Shown here one piece after another: positions 48,171 to 60,491 of a stretch of 64,000 nt of DNA. The notes under the pieces are model-generated. The model saw nothing but the letters and a program-made list of their open reading frames with translations, ran no database searches and was not told the origin of the DNA. The DNA comes from Neckera pumila (lineage: Eukaryota; Streptophyta; Bryopsida; Hypnales; Neckeraceae), in NCBI GenBank assembly GCA_963969595.1, contig OZ018408.1, positions 10,103,823-10,167,822 of the forward strand. The letters run 5' to 3'. Each line of letters begins with the position of its first letter. Position 1 is the first letter of the stretch. Made by a program: the position numbers and the translations under genes.

Positions 48171-49010
48171 TTTTTGACTGGTGACGAGTAATTTTTTTAG
48201 TTCTTTTATTAAGGTAAATGCTGATTCTAAATACTTTATTTAGGTTAGACTCATTTGGTGGAGTTTTAATGTCAATTCTTGCAATGTAAGTTTATATGGG
48301 AATTTTTGGTTCTTCCAAGTTTTGCATGAATTTTTGTTCTTTCATTCATTGCAAAGACTACAGGATTACGTCAATTGGGATTGCATTCTTCTCTTTGTGT
48401 GCTAGAAATTCTTTATTAGTTCAATGTTTTCACTTTATGTACTTAATTCAAGAGTGATAGCTAAAGAAGCATATAGGTTAGTACATTGTCAAGGCATTTT
48501 TAAATTTTCAATTGCTAGACACTAGAAACATCTTGTAGGTCCTTTTGTCTGAAAGTACTGAAGCTTTGTCTCATGATTTAGATAGAAGTTGTAGATTAAG
48601 GTTTCCATTTTTGGATCATAATTTACAAAGAAGTTGGAGATTAGGATTTTTGACTGGTGACGAGTAATTTTTTAGTTCTTTTATTAAGGCAAGTGTGCCG
48701 ATTCTGATTAATTTATTTTAATACTTAAGGTTAGATTCATCTGATGGAGTTCTAATTTATTAGCCCATCAATTCTTGCAATGTAAGTTTATATGGAAATT
48801 TTCTGATCTTTTAGGATTTGTATGAATTTTTGTTCTTTCATTGCAAAGACTTCAGGGTTACATCAATCGGATTGCATTCTTCTCTTTGTGTGCTGGAGAT
48901 TCTTTATCAATTTAGTATTTTCACTTCTTGTACTCAATTCAAGAGCGACAGCTAAAGAAGGATATATGTCAATACATTGTTAAGGCATTTTTGAATTTTT
49001 AATTGGTCAA
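48171..49010. repeat. Direct duplication, two ~350-bp copies
   Basis: Copy 1 (about 48171-48525) and copy 2 (about 48648-49010) share long blocks in order: TTTTTGACTGGTGACGAGTA, TCAATTCTTGCAATGTAAGT, ATTGCATTCTTCTCTTTGTG and a TTCAAGAG(T/C)GA(T/C)AGCTAAAGAAG block. They differ by several small indels. No coding content is recognised. Confidence 0.85.
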
Positions 49011-50170
49011 AGCACACTTGGCCAATGAATGCCTCTCCCCTTCCCGTCTCAATCTATCATCTAAGATGATAAATTGGACACAATCTAAAGGTTCAGATTT
49101 TGGAATTATTTAATTTATTGGTAGAAGGTTTTATTAATTTACAAACAAATTAACTGGAAATAAGTTGGCTGGAGCTGAACTATCTACATTATTAGAACAA
49201 TGAATTACCAATTACTACACCAAATTGCAAGTGGATGGGATTGGTCGAGTTGTATCAGTTGGAGATGGAATTGCACTCAAAAGATCCATTGGGATTACTT
49301 TACTAGGACAGGACTTGAGTCCTTTTCTGAAATTTCAAAGCTATAAATTACTTTGATGTTGTCAATTTTTTTGAAACTTTATAAATGAATATTATTGAAA
49401 TGCAACCCTTTGTTAAGTTGGAAAAAAAATTTTTGGAAAAAATCCATAAAAGGATCTAAATTATCAATTTTAGGGCTAAATTTAGTGTCTTTTTAACAAT
49501 AAAGTACTTTCACTAGATATTTTTATTCAAATTTTTTATACTATTTAAGAATACAACTATTAAAAAAGATTTTATGTCATTAAATCTTAACCTTAAAATA
49601 GTATTATTTTTTAATAAATTAATTGGTTATTGACAAATTATTGATTTGTTCTAAATTTACACTTAAAACATGTTTAGACTTTTGAATATTATAGGAAATA
49701 AATAAATATTTAAATTATATCAAAAGATTTCTTTTGTATCCTATTGCATGATTATATACACGCATGATTTTTTTGGATTCAATCACATTAATTATTCATT
49801 AGAAATTAGACTCCTGTCTGTTCATTGAAAAACCTGACACGTTGACATTTAAATTGCAATTATTGGAAGTTTGGCAAAGAATTTATGTTTTTTGGGTGAA
49901 ATAAAACATATTAGCATTAACAAGACTTGATTTTCTAATAAAAAGGGACTAAAATACTTATAATTATTAGATTAATATTAAAAAACAATAGATAGAAAGA
50001 AGTTACATTGCAGATTTTAGTGAATCTAATCTCTTTTGGGGTCCATTTGAGTGTGATTTGATTCAATTGTTTTATGATTCCTTCACGATGTGCTCTAGGT
50101 GCAGTGGTGCCGGGTACGTGGAAGATGAGCAATTGAATAAATTGATTGTTGACTTTTCTTTTGCAGGGTT
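49011..50170. other. AT-rich spacer, no gene recognised
   Basis: Nothing supported on either strand. A TTTTGCAG acceptor-like site lies just before the decayed ORF at 50171. Confidence 0.45.
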
Positions 50171-51000
50171 TTGGAAATGTCATACCTAGTTAATGACGGC
50201 CTCCAATTTACAACCCTTGCGTTTTTGAAGGAAGAAATGTCTTCTTCGACTCTAGAGGCCAAGGAAGGCTACTATTACTATGTGTCTCCAACCTCTTGGC
50301 CTATCTCAACGGTGGTCACTTGGGATTTAGGTATAAAGCGTATTTCTCGTGGTTCACTCAAATACAAATTTAACTTTGAGGGCAAGATGGAAGAGAAGGT
50401 GCAGTAGTTGCAACAAGGCATGGACAAGAAGGTTCAATAACAGCTTGTGAAGAACCACTACAAGGGAGAAGTGTCAATTTGGACATTTTTTTGTCAAATT
50501 TTTGTCAATTTGGACATTATTTTGTCACTTTTCTGTCAATTCACACATTTTTTGACAGAATTCCATCAGTTCGAACATTTTAGTCAATTAGAACATGTCA
50601 ATTTGGACACTATTTTCTTGTAGTGAACCGGTTCTTGGAGGATCATATACGAGACTTGAAAACCATTAAACATCGTATAAATATGCGTCAGCTTTTTGCG
50701 GACTAGTTGGAACTTAAGCATATTACAGCATATTTGAAGAAGGTTGCAGTTGAGACAAATAGGATCTTCCATGAGAGGAACATAAAGCACCTATGCTTCA
50801 ATAAATATGTAAAACATGAGATTTCTTCAACGTTGAAGGATGAAGAAGATGGTGTATAAGTTGACAAAGCCAAGGCACGGCTGTTTGTTATGGAGGAGGC
50901 TTTTCCAAAGTCTATTTTTCCTAGACATAAAAATGGTCCAAATGCGAAAATGATTGAGGGGGCTTCCATGATCAAATTTTCCAAGAATACTATTTTGCAG
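50171..51000 (+). pseudogene. Decayed ORF of unknown family, split by a MITE
   Basis: The frame starting near 50171 (MSYLVNDGLQFTTLAFLKEE…) continues past stops at 50405 and 50435 to 50455. After the MITE and one copy of its AAC duplication are subtracted, it resumes at 50629 (RFLEDHIRDLKTIKHRINM…) and runs with stops at 50704 and 50857 to about 51000. The middle is Gln/Lys-rich and probably coiled-coil; the stops at 50405 and 50435 fall among Gln codons, which fits CAG/CAA to TAG/TAA. I recognise no family. No frameshift is needed across about 650 coding bases. Confidence 0.5.
50456..50625. mobile_element. CACTA-type MITE with perfect 3-bp target duplication
   Basis: 170 bp, starting CACTACAAGG and ending CTTGTAGTG, flanked on both sides by AAC (50453-50455 and 50626-50628). 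The interior is built of degenerate repeats of TGTCAATTTGGACATT. It lies inside the decayed ORF at 50171-51000. Confidence 0.88.
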
Positions 51001-51142
51001 GGTTGTCACTGTCACGATATTTCTAGATGGACGTGACTTTGATGAAACGTCAGAATCCAACCCTAGCGTTTGTTAGATTCCCCAATTTTTTTGGATGGTC
51101 CATCCGTCTTGTTGATAGTCAGTCCGTCCAAGTCCGCCGAGA

Positions 51143-51850
<708 letters not shown>

Positions 51851-53211
51851 TTGGATCTTGAAGCGATCATGACATGTTTGGACGCGTTCGGATCAATGCC
51901 GATGGACATTTTTGATGTGAAAAGTCAGCGTCATGTTAGGATGGACAATCTTGCTATTCTATGAACAAAATCTTTCACATCGACTAGACAAAAATTGTTG
52001 TTTATGCCTTTTTGGAAAAGGAAGATTTTCCATATTTGATTAAACTGATTGCTATTGACCTGGTGAAAAATGAAAAACTGAAAACCTAAAAATTACATCT
52101 AGGGTTTTAGGGTTTCAAGCTAGTGTATAACTTCTTTTGAAATGTACCTGATCTAGTCAATTGGATCTTCTATTAGAATTATTGCTTTCTGTTAACGAGT
52201 TAAATGTCTTCTTGCAAATCAAATTGATTTGAGATGATATGACCTCTTCTTTTTGTCTTTCTTCCGGATTTATGAAAATTGTGACTAGCATATGAAGCAA
52301 GGTGTTTTTATCTTGGGCAATGTTGTCATTTTGTTTTAACTTCAAAATAGATCAATGGAATATTTTTTGCGGGTTCAGGATGATTAGATTGTCCTCTATC
52401 GGCTTTGGCTTAGCTTTAGTTTGAGGAAGGAAATTAAAATTCTTTTGGATGTTACTTTGACATACTGGACATATTTTAGAATTTTGTGAGCAAAATCAGC
52501 AAAATTTTGTTATCATATTTGCCAAAGTTGAGGAGCAGATGCAATTAGAAAGTAGCCAACACACTTAGATGCTTAAAAAATAGCCCAATGTTGTGTTCAT
52601 ACACTTGTCATACAAAAATACTTTTATAGAATGCAATAATGCATAGTTCATATGCTACTCCGGGAAACTTAGTAGTGTGAGCGGAGAGCGGAGAGCGGAG
52701 AGCAGAGAGCAAAGTTTGGAAAGCAGAGAATCAAATTTTTGTAATCAATTTTGACAAAAAGAGTGCCTATTACCGTGGAATCTAGAATTATTTTAAGCCA
52801 AATTTGTTTAAAGTGTACCCCAATTTTATGGAATTTCAAAAAACATTTCACGAGATTTTTTAAAAGATACCCCAATACCGTGGATCTTCGAAAAATATTT
52901 CTCAAGATTTTAGAAAATGCACCCCAATTTTGTGGAATTCTTACATCTAATTAAATCTAGTAGCAAATAAAACCTTAAAGGCGTGGTACACTGAATTTCT
53001 AATGAAAGACTTTGTAAAATTGGTTTTAGGTAGTGTAAATATGCAATTAGGGCTGACGTCATCAAAAGAGGCTTACAATCAAACAAAAATACAAGAAAAA
53101 ATACAAGGAGACTTGCAAGGATACATGTAAATATAACCGAAACCCAACTCATATAAAATCCAAATGAATATAAAGCATAGGAATTTAGGTCACGAAATCC
53201 AAAAAGCTCCA
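51851..53211. other. Spacer with two short tandem arrays
   Basis: 52677-52710 holds GCGGAGAG-type 8-bp units. 52766-52970 holds about four degenerate copies of a ~52-bp unit around ACCCCAAT(TTT/ACC)GTGGAAT…TTTCNCAAGATTTT. No gene recognised. The 3' untranslated region of the minus-strand gene should lie below 53212. Confidence 0.55.
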
Positions 53212-56200
53212 TCAACGGCTAGAACTACCACTATCCTCGCCTTGCTTCGCCTCTAGATCTATGTAATCCAAGACACGCTTATTGAAACTGCGTGCACGAG
53301 GAGGGGGTGGTGATAGTGCCTCTGCAAATTGATGCGCAATCCCACTAGCATATGAAGGGAGCTCAAATGCCTTAGGAGGACTTGCAAACATGTCCGTAGT
53401 GAGGACATGAATCGGACTCTCCCTTGGAACTCTGAACAGTCAAGAAAAATAAATAAATAAGTAGAAAAAAAAAACAAAGAACGGAGAAGAAGAAATTGCA
53501 AACAAACAAAGAAAAATGCAAAAAACAAACTTACGCACAGAGCAAATCAAAGTTGCGCTTTGCCATCTTCTGAGGAGGCGGAGCAAAAACGGACCCTCGC
53601 GGTCGGGCAACCTGACGAGAAGTAGTCTCTGGGTCAGGGTCTCGCATGGAGAGGAGGATGGCGTCGAAGATGTCCAAATCTGCCTCAAGAGCCACAATAT
53701 GGCGCTGAAGTGCACGGCAAAGTGCACGGCATGCAATAATGGAACCACCTAAATCATTTAGAATCAAATTGTGAGAAGTTGTAATACAAAAAAATAAAGT
53801 AGTGGGAAGAGGAAGATTGAAAACCAAAGAGGTTGAAAACAAACCTAGACCACATTGCCAATCCATCACAATGTCATCCTTGTCGGTGAGGGCAGAAAAA
53901 AGGATGGAATAAAACTCGTGACGTTTCTCACGAGCACCTCTCCAGGGCATGCCATCCTCCCTCATAGCCTGATTCTTCTCATCCGTGAAACTGTTGAGCC
54001 AACCATCCCTCTGGAGGTTGTAACCCATCTTATCAAAAGCTGTGTTCCGTATCTTAAGAACAGAATTAACCCGAACTAACACTTTGATGAAGAACTTGCG
54101 AGTCTGAAAAAATGAATTCAAATGTGTTAGTATCCATAAATCCACAAAACTCAATTGAATTTGAGATAGAGTAGAGGGAGAAAAACTTACTACTCCGGTA
54201 GGAACCATGGGCGACTGAAGGTCCAGGTCATTCATGCCAAACCAATCTTCAGCCACATAGAAGTTCATAGTGTGTGCCCAGTTGTGGATATCCCTCGATA
54301 TATCAGGATCAGCAGCATGAGTGAAGACAAGAATGCCGTTGTCATGGAGGTTGGCATCTGCAAAGGCAAATAGAACCTCAAAGTATGAAGTAGACCGCCT
54401 GTTCCAAGTTGGAACATCATCTAAGGAGGTAGAGATCCGTGGCACACGCAAGTTCTCGGGCACATCTGCAAAAAGAAGATCGATGCCCGTGTGAACCTTT
54501 TCCTTGGCATTGGATCGAATACGACCTGCTCCAACCTACACAGAGAAATCGTTGTGAAAACTTGAAGAAATAAGAGAAATTAAATCTTAGAAATAAGAAT
54601 GAATGCAATGGAAAGAGAAATTGTATATAAACCTTAGTTAGGAACTCTTGAATGCGAGTGTAGGCTGAATGGCGAACCCCGTTGTTCATAAGCTGTTCAA
54701 TGACATCCACCATGTCCACATTCTCAATCAGGGTGAGCGTAGAGGGCTTCTTTGAGGAAGTGGCTGAAGTATCTGGTGCAATTGCCTTTCGCTTTCGCGG
54801 CTCAGAGGGGATGGTGATGTCGCTTTGAGAAGGAGCGGGGGCTGGGTCGGCAAGAGCAATGGAAGGGGTGAAGGATGGAGCAGAGGAGGGAGCAACGGAG
54901 GGACTTCCAGCGACTGCAGTGTCGGGAGCAGAAGAAGGAGGTGCTGAACCCTTGGAAGCAGAGCGAAGGGACCTACGGGGTTGAGAAGGCTGGGTACCTG
55001 AAGCTGTGCCAACTAACTTGCCCTTTCTGCCCTTGGATACGTTTACTGGCTTAGTCGCCTTCTCCTTTCCTTTCTCCGTCGTCTCCGTTGGTAGAAGCTC
55101 CAAGTCAGAAGGATGATCAAGCACCGGAGTTGTAGCAATCAATGAAGAGTGAATTGCTACCTCAGAGAGGGGGATAAAACCCCTAGAACAATCAATATAC
55201 CAACCACAAGCCTTGAGGTGGGGATCTAGGTACTTGGCAACCTGTGTCTCCGTATACATGAATTGGGTAGACTCCAAATTCACCCAGTCTTCCAAGTAAG
55301 GTGGTAGAAACGATGTAGAAACAGCTTGCTTGGGAACAAGCTCTTGGAAGATGTACCTGAAATATAAGGCAAAGATTAGTAAGTGAAAAGTAGAAAGAGG
55401 ATACGAATAGCAAAGAGAAGGTGCAAGATAGATGCAAACCTGTAAATCACACGTTGTACAATGTGGCGACCATCAAACTCATTTAGGTCAGAGGCTTTGA
55501 AGAATCTTGGATCTGCATTATTGTCAAAGAACTGCTCAAAGGCTGTGTCCAATAGAAAGATCCTCCAGCGGTCAACAAACTCTGCAGGCCGTAATACACC
55601 CACGGAGACATTCCAATGAATGGGTCGAGTAAAGCTTGACTCCATGGAAGCAAATTCCTCTACCATAGCATGCTCTAGCTGCATTACCACAAGTAGAAAG
55701 TAAGAATTCCGAAGTCAAAATGGTACAAAACAAATTGAAGAAGGGGAGAGTAGTTAGAAAATGGACCTGAGCCCAAAAAGACGCTTTGTTTAGCCAAATG
55801 TCAAGAACCTTCTCCTTAAGAGGCACTATGGAGGGGAACTTGTTACCGCCACGAACAATAGGGGAGGAATTCCACCACCGGAGCCAGGCCGTCTTGAAGC
55901 GAGGTTGGACGTTAGCTGTGGCAATCTTATGGAGCTTTTCAATTGTCATGTCGGGGACGGTGTTGGTGGAGAAGTGCCGATCAATCTAGAGACAAGATCC
56001 ATGGTTAAAAATATGAAAAGGAATGTTGAAGTGGAATGCGACAAAATTGAATAAGAGAAAAGAGAGAGGATAACCTCGTCAAAGAATGCTGGCTCGTGAT
56101 GCGAGTTTGCTACGGCAATGTACTTCTCAAAGCTCTTTGTACGAATAGACTTTCTAGCCTTCTCTTCTGCTGAGGTCATGGCCTTCCAAATACCCACAGC

Positions 56201-59200
56201 AGTCCTCTGATTCACTGGTGTTGCATCCTTGTAAGCTAGAGCGGCAACATCAGCAGCAGCCGAGATTTCCCTCTGGTGAGTAGAAATGTTAGCCCATGCA
56301 AATTGCAAGAGTGACAACCAATAAGAAAAGCAAATAGATGAAGGATTACCTTGTAGAGGAAGGAAACGAAGACGTCCATGGTGAGAGGATACCATGTGGA
56401 AACCTTCGACTTGGCGGTAGCACATGCCTGATAATCGTCCTTGGAAATCAAATCCGCAAATGCCTCCAAAGGCAAGGCACCAAAAGTGCGGATGCGAAGG
56501 AGTTTTGCTGGCACGCTAGACTTGACGTGGTCGTTTTCAGTTGACCTATGCAAAAGATTGGCACGCGTAAAGCAAACAAAATTTGAAGGTGACAAAATCA
56601 TGAAGAAACCAAAAAGGGGGCAGAACTTACCAGTTAACATCGTTCATGGCATTCATGAGAACACCACTGTTCTTTCGCGCATCCAAGGCAATGCAGTGCG
56701 GAGAAATATGCCAGGACTCCTCCGTAGGATGAAACTTATTAATATGGCGGTACCAAGCTGTGAGACGATGGTTGCCCTCCCAAACAAAGAGCATCTTGCC
56801 AACCATATGAGCAAGGTCATCATCCTGCGCCATGAGTGAGTCGAACCGCTCACTAGTAGTCTTCCAGAGTGGACTCCACCTAGTGACGATATCCTCGGTG
56901 ACGTCGACAACCTCGTCCTTGTTGTTGTAGATCGACACGTAAAGGACGCGGTCACCATCACGGTAGCCAGTGACAAATTCATTCTCCAATCGTTGAACAT
57001 CAACCTCATTAATTGGACGCACAAGAGGCAAGGCATGCATTCGGCAAAGGGGAATGCAAAGGCGGGACTTATTTGTGGGCCGAATTCGAAGGCGATTAAT
57101 AACTGCAGTTGAGTCGGCCTTCTGCTGCGCTCGAAGTTGATTCTCTTCTATGTCGGGATCAGCCTTCTCCTCTGGTTCGGCATAACGTAGTAGCGGAGTT
57201 GGAGACTAAAACCAACACAAGGTTAATTATTGAGCAGATCAAATACCAGAACAATTAAATAATCAAATACGCAATGTTCATAAATGGAGTTTGAGTACAA
57301 TGATTCTAGATGCAAGTGCACATAGAAAGAATAGCATGCTATTCAAAATTGGATGTACATTAAGGAGCACTAATAGTAAACAATGTGATGGATAGAGATC
57401 CATCACTGAATCAAGGAGCATATAAATGCAGAAACTAAATGGGTATAATTCCAAACCAATTACCTCTTGTCCCCCAGTAGCAATGTCATTGGTCACTACT
57501 ACAGATGTTGGCATAGGTGGCTCCTGAGCTAAGACAGCTTGAGACAAAACAATCTCCAAGGGTTGCAAAAGGTCCATCACTCCAGACTCCTGTCAAAAGG
57601 AGGCATGAATTAGAACAGAGATACACACTAAACCCTAAACCCGGCGGAACCGCGGGGTTCATTAAGAGTGTCTCAAATGGAATTGAAAAAATAGTATTTT
57701 CATTGAAATGGCAACAACAACTTTGAAAAAAGGCAAAATTACAAAAAAAAATTGGAATTTCCTAATACTCTTTGTAGACCACTTAGAATTGATCTACAAT
57801 AGAACAAATAAGCACAAAACTATTGAAAATGAACAAAAAAAAGCAAGATAGGGCAGCCCAAAGGAACCTTGTGAAAACGCAGGGTTTTTGAAAGAGTAAT
57901 CAGAATTCAGAAATTAAAAACAAATGAAGAAAGGGCATGGCCTGCCGGAACCCCGCGGTTCCGCCGTGTTCCTCCAAATGGTGCCCGAATCCATTGTACA
58001 TACAAATGAAACCCTAAGTGCAAGGAATCCTAAATTCTGTTTGCGGTATATCTGGGAAGTAAGCTTGGTTGTCACTATGCGTAGCCAAATTGGACAACCC
58101 CGCGGATCCACGAGGTTCCTCCAATTAATGCCTCAACCAACTACGAACATGATTGAACACATGAAACCCTAATTGCAAAGAATTTAAAAATTGCTTGCAT
58201 TCAAAAAACTCTGCACTGTAGCCCCTGAAAAGCTGTAATGCGGCGTTTGTTAGCAACCAATACTGCTCGGCCGATTGTAAGCACGGCCAACAGTGGCACT
58301 TGTAAGCACCACGCGGCCTGAAAATTGTGCGGCCAACAGTATGCACGGCTGAATTGGTTGAACCCCGCGGTTCCGCGGGGTTCCCCTAGGTGGTGCCGCA
58401 ACCTTTCCTAAAACCCTAACTGTGAGTCATTGCAGAATTGCGCTTCTGTAGAATTACAGCATGAAGGAAGGCGCCTCAAAAAACACCCGCATGCAAGCTA
58501 AACCCGAACTGCACAGCACAAATTTTCAAAGCAAAGAAGTTCGGACTAACCTCTAGAGCCGCGTACAAAGCATTGCCGCTTGATTCCACAGCAACGCCAT
58601 CCGTCTCTCCATCGCTCGCCATTGTTCTCCGTTGATAAAAAATGCCCTTCTTTGCCACTCGTCTCCCTTCTTCTACGTCGTCTTCATTCTCTTCCTCTCC
58701 TTCATGTCCGTCCACTTCATCCATCTTTTCATCCTCTGTCTACAAAAACAGCCCAAAATAGCAATTTTTTCTTTAGCAATTTCACCAAAAACTTATTATA
58801 TTTAGGAAATTTTTCTTCGCCCCATAATCCCCCCGAGGAGACGTCGAGACAGTTGGGGAAAATTTTTCCAAAACTAAAGGAAAACGGGGTTGACAGGTCA
58901 TAAGTTTGGCCACTTAGGATAGAGACCGTGATAAAGGGATAAATAAGTTATCCACTGTAGGTATCACAGCCTATTTTTACCTGAAATTGATCCTATTGTG
59001 TTGTGACGGGGGGCCCGTCACAACACAACATGTCGTGATGTCACAATAGACCACCCTGCCTTCACCTCCACTCATGCATGCATAAGATCAAATGGATAAG
59101 AATTCCACTTCTATAAATAAAATTGAAGAAGGAGGACCGGTGGAGGTAACCCGGCGGAACCGCGGGGTTTCCTCACCTTGCCCTCCACGGCTCTAGTAAC

Positions 59201-59772
59201 CCTAATGAACTCTATGCGTGACTAGTGCAAAGCTGTGCAAAGACTTACATTACAACCGCGAAGCCACGGATAGCACCCATGGAGTTGCAAATTGCAATCG
59301 TGAAGCGCATGAGGAATAGAAGCCCGTACGCAACAAAGGAAACCCGCGCATTCACTAAAATTTAAAAAACCAATAATCCCATTGGCTAATATAACAATTG
59401 AGTTCAACTTACCATGTTGACAAAGTCCTCCCTTCTTTCTTCATTTGAATCAGTCTGGTTTGAATTGGTACGCTGCTTGCTCTCAGCCATTGTTGGTGAA
59501 GGTGAACTTCTGCTCTTCACTTCTTCCTGGATCAGCACAAGGTTAAGAACCCGAATCATACACCTTGCTCTCCAAGCACCACCTACTTCCTCCTCAACTG
59601 GCTTGCGTAAGTCTGAAGGTGACCCTTGTCCCTCTATGCTCAATAGCTCCTTCTTTTTCAACTCGTTTCGCCTCTTCTGCTTCGAGTTGGTAAAAGTCGT
59701 GCCGCCTCTTCTTTTCTTGCGCTTCCGCGTTGGATCAATCGCAGAGACTGTATTGTGGCCTGATTCCTTCAT
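53212..59772 (-). CDS. ParB-like / DNA methyltransferase fusion protein, 13 exons
   Basis: My minus-strand model has exons 59772-59413, 58739-58551, 57589-57464, 57205-56631, 56545-56350, 56272-56075, 55985-55767, 55678-55440, 55356-54633, 54535-54191, 54103-53845, 53748-53535 and 53431-53212. All use GT-AG and add up to 3864 nt, 1287 residues, with no stop or frameshift. Residues 1-120 are basic (RKRKKRRGG, a likely nuclear signal), then comes an acidic stretch. VWEGNHRLTAWYRH (about 366-379) resembles the ParB/sulfiredoxin nuclease-fold G-x-H-R motif. Exon 9 is a Ser/Pro/Ala linker with KRK. The C-terminal third fits a permuted (beta-class) N4/N6 DNA methylase: GIDLLFADVPEN (966-969 in the place of DPPY), then REKRHEFYSILFSAL and DIVMDWQCGLG (motif I, 1138-1144) with HIVALEAD. 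Motif IV is degenerate, so activity is uncertain. The exact first exon is the weakest part. Confidence 0.72.
57590..58550. repeat. Intron 2 with repeated CCGCGG palindromes and telo-boxes
   Basis: Variants of AACCCCGCGGTTCCGCGGGG occur at about 57643-57660, 57949-57968, 58097-58116 and 58362-58383. A further copy is in intron 1 at 59150-59170. Three are followed by TTCC(T/C)CC…GGTGCC or 'aatgcc'-like sequence, and AAACCCTAA occurs at 57634, 58009, 58162 and 58411. The intron therefore looks like diverged tandem copies of a ~150-290-bp unit. Confidence 0.6.
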
Positions 59773-60491
59773 GTGTGCGTCTTGCCAACCCTACAATGCC
59801 CGCACACCACCCCTGCACTCTCACGACATCAAACGCCTCTCACAAAAGATGATCCTTCACTAAACTTTTTTGGTCTACATAATGCTACTGCATGCGGTTT
59901 AGGGTTTTCCGGTGTCTAATAGCTGTACATTATAACATCACCATTAAGAAGATATTAAACCAATTATAAACTAGGCTATTAAACGGTGTCCTCCAAAAAA
60001 CAATTGGCGTCTGCAAGATTTTCTTCTAGATTGACCGAGCTCTTGATTACTCTGTTCCACTATTAATATGGCAACTATTCCAATTGTAGGACAAGATTGT
60101 CTGTCATTACAGAAAGTTCATGATGTATTTGGTGCCTCCGCTCTAATTCAAGAAATTGGTGTTCATCAATTCTACCTAACTATTAAAGCTACCTGCTTTA
60201 GATGATGCCAACGGCTTTATTAATGACTGCGCCATTTACAATATTTCTAATTCCTTCTAATTCTTTGTCAGAATCATAATTATTATGGGATCTATCAATA
60301 GTGAATGATCAATTATTCATAGATAATTCAAAATGCTTAAACTCCGAGTTGCTCTTCCGTATTGCCTCTCTTTGCAAACCTTTAAATTTCTTTCTCATTG
60401 TTGGTCATCAAGCTCTCCTTCTATCTATTTGCTTTCTTCTGATTATTGATGGCATTGCCCTCTGTAGTCTACGATTAGCTTTTCCTTCTCT
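59773..60491. promoter_or_regulatory. Divergent intergenic region between methylase-like gene and transposase
   Basis: About 0.72 kb separates the two head-to-head start codons and should contain both promoters. I see no unambiguous TATA pair or shared motif. Assignment is by position only. Confidence 0.4.
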
